From Hyphomicrobiales bacterium (GTDB lineage: Bacteria; Pseudomonadota; Alphaproteobacteria; Rhizobiales; Xanthobacteraceae): a stretch of 13,577 nt of DNA. The notes under the pieces were generated by a model. The model searched no databases. It saw only the letters and a list, made by a program, of their open reading frames with translations, and had not been told where the DNA came from. The first letter of the stretch is position 1; every line of letters starts with the position of its first letter. The stretch covers positions 1-13,577 of the forward strand of contig PKXB01000012.1 in NCBI GenBank assembly GCA_003133345.1. Reading direction: 5' to 3'. Shown here in pieces: positions 13,243-13,577 of the stretch. Made by a program: the position numbers and the translations under genes.

Positions 13243-13577
13243 TTATGCGCGCAGCGCAGCAAAGCTTGTGGTATTTCCCTTCGGGCGCTCGCTCGCTGGG
13301 ACGTGACCGGAGATAATATAATGAACGGTCTCTGCTATATTGGTTGCGTGGTCGCCAACCCTTTCAAGGTTCTTGATGCAAAACAGGATTTGAGTGCTGG
13401 AGAGGATATTATAAGGGTCCTCGCCCATATGGACCAGTGTCTCGTGAAATAGCGCATTATTGAGCGCGTCAATCTGTAGATCTCCGTTCCGAACCGCGAG
13501 CGTTTCGCTTACATCTCGCCCGGCATAACTATCGAGGGCCATCTTGAACTGCCCCAATACCATTCGCGTCATATGTT
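13243..13577 (-). CDS. phoU: PhoU-like phosphate signalling protein, C-terminal half (5' end off the window)
   Basis: The frame is open to the window edge; the visible 110 residues correspond to the second three-helix PhoU domain and end at TAA 13243. Recognisable parts are HMTRMVLGQFKMALDSYAGRD, IDALNNALFHETL, MGEDPYNI and the metal-binding motif NLERVGDHATNIAE (69-82 counting from the first Met), then the usual ERPKG ending. PhoU links the Pst phosphate transporter to the PhoR/PhoB two-component system and restrains phosphate uptake. The segment is more divergent than typical rhizobial PhoU (for example LVHMGEDP where LLTYMMEDP is usual), so it could be a paralogue. phoB usually follows phoU in rhizobia, but here the next recognisable sequence is an IS3 relic. 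Confidence 0.85.
   Translation of the reverse strand, partial: HMTRMVLGQFKMALDSYAGRDVSETLAVRNGDLQIDALNNALFHETLVHMGEDPYNILSSTQILFCIKNLERVGDHATNIAETVHYIISGHVPASERPKGNTTSFAALRA

Noticed and set aside
1..13577. tRNA, rRNA, CRISPR array, toxin-antitoxin or phage genes
   Set aside because: Looked for on both strands; no cloverleaf, spaced repeat array, or matching small gene pair was seen.

Overview
The window looks like chromosome of an alphaproteobacterium of the Bradyrhizobium/Rhodopseudomonas type (Nitrobacteraceae). The basis is high-GC coding sequence, a rhizobial-style class I PHA synthase, a UgpABCE-type transporter, a CYTH-CHAD protein, FixK/FNR-type boxes, and IS remnants of kinds common in that group. 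This placement is by eye.

Left part (1-2140): a Tat-exported FMN-dependent alpha-hydroxy-acid (lactate-type) oxidase/dehydrogenase lies on the plus strand behind a perfect FixK/FNR box. Convergent to it is a small secreted tetraheme cytochrome c on the minus strand. Upstream of the cytochrome are a candidate promoter and two 16-bp direct repeats 41 bp apart. The two products would share the periplasm and could form an electron-transfer pair.

Middle (2141-5457): a full-length class I PHA synthase (phaC, minus strand) has a near-consensus FNR/FixK palindrome placed correctly for a promoter. A 1.4-kb stretch of small genes follows. It holds a DUF6894-like protein whose C-terminus is supplied by a roughly 145-bp MITE-like element, a truncated 39-aa gene, and a 53-aa single-pass membrane protein with a two-hairpin leader and a terminator-like stem.

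Transporter block (5458-9637, minus strand): a CUT1-family ABC importer in the order ATPase, binding protein, permease, permease. The first two genes overlap in ATGA. Inverted repeats upstream are a possible operator.

Right part (9638-13577): a 60-aa hypothetical gene; a CYTH-CHAD protein (polyphosphate/triphosphate-related) with a three-hairpin leader; a convergent Nudix hydrolase with a Lys/Arg-rich tail that continues in frame past its TGA; a decayed IS3-family OrfA; and the C-terminal half of a PhoU-like phosphate regulator running off the edge. This half shares a phosphate/polyphosphate theme. No tRNA, rRNA, CRISPR array or intact transposase was seen.
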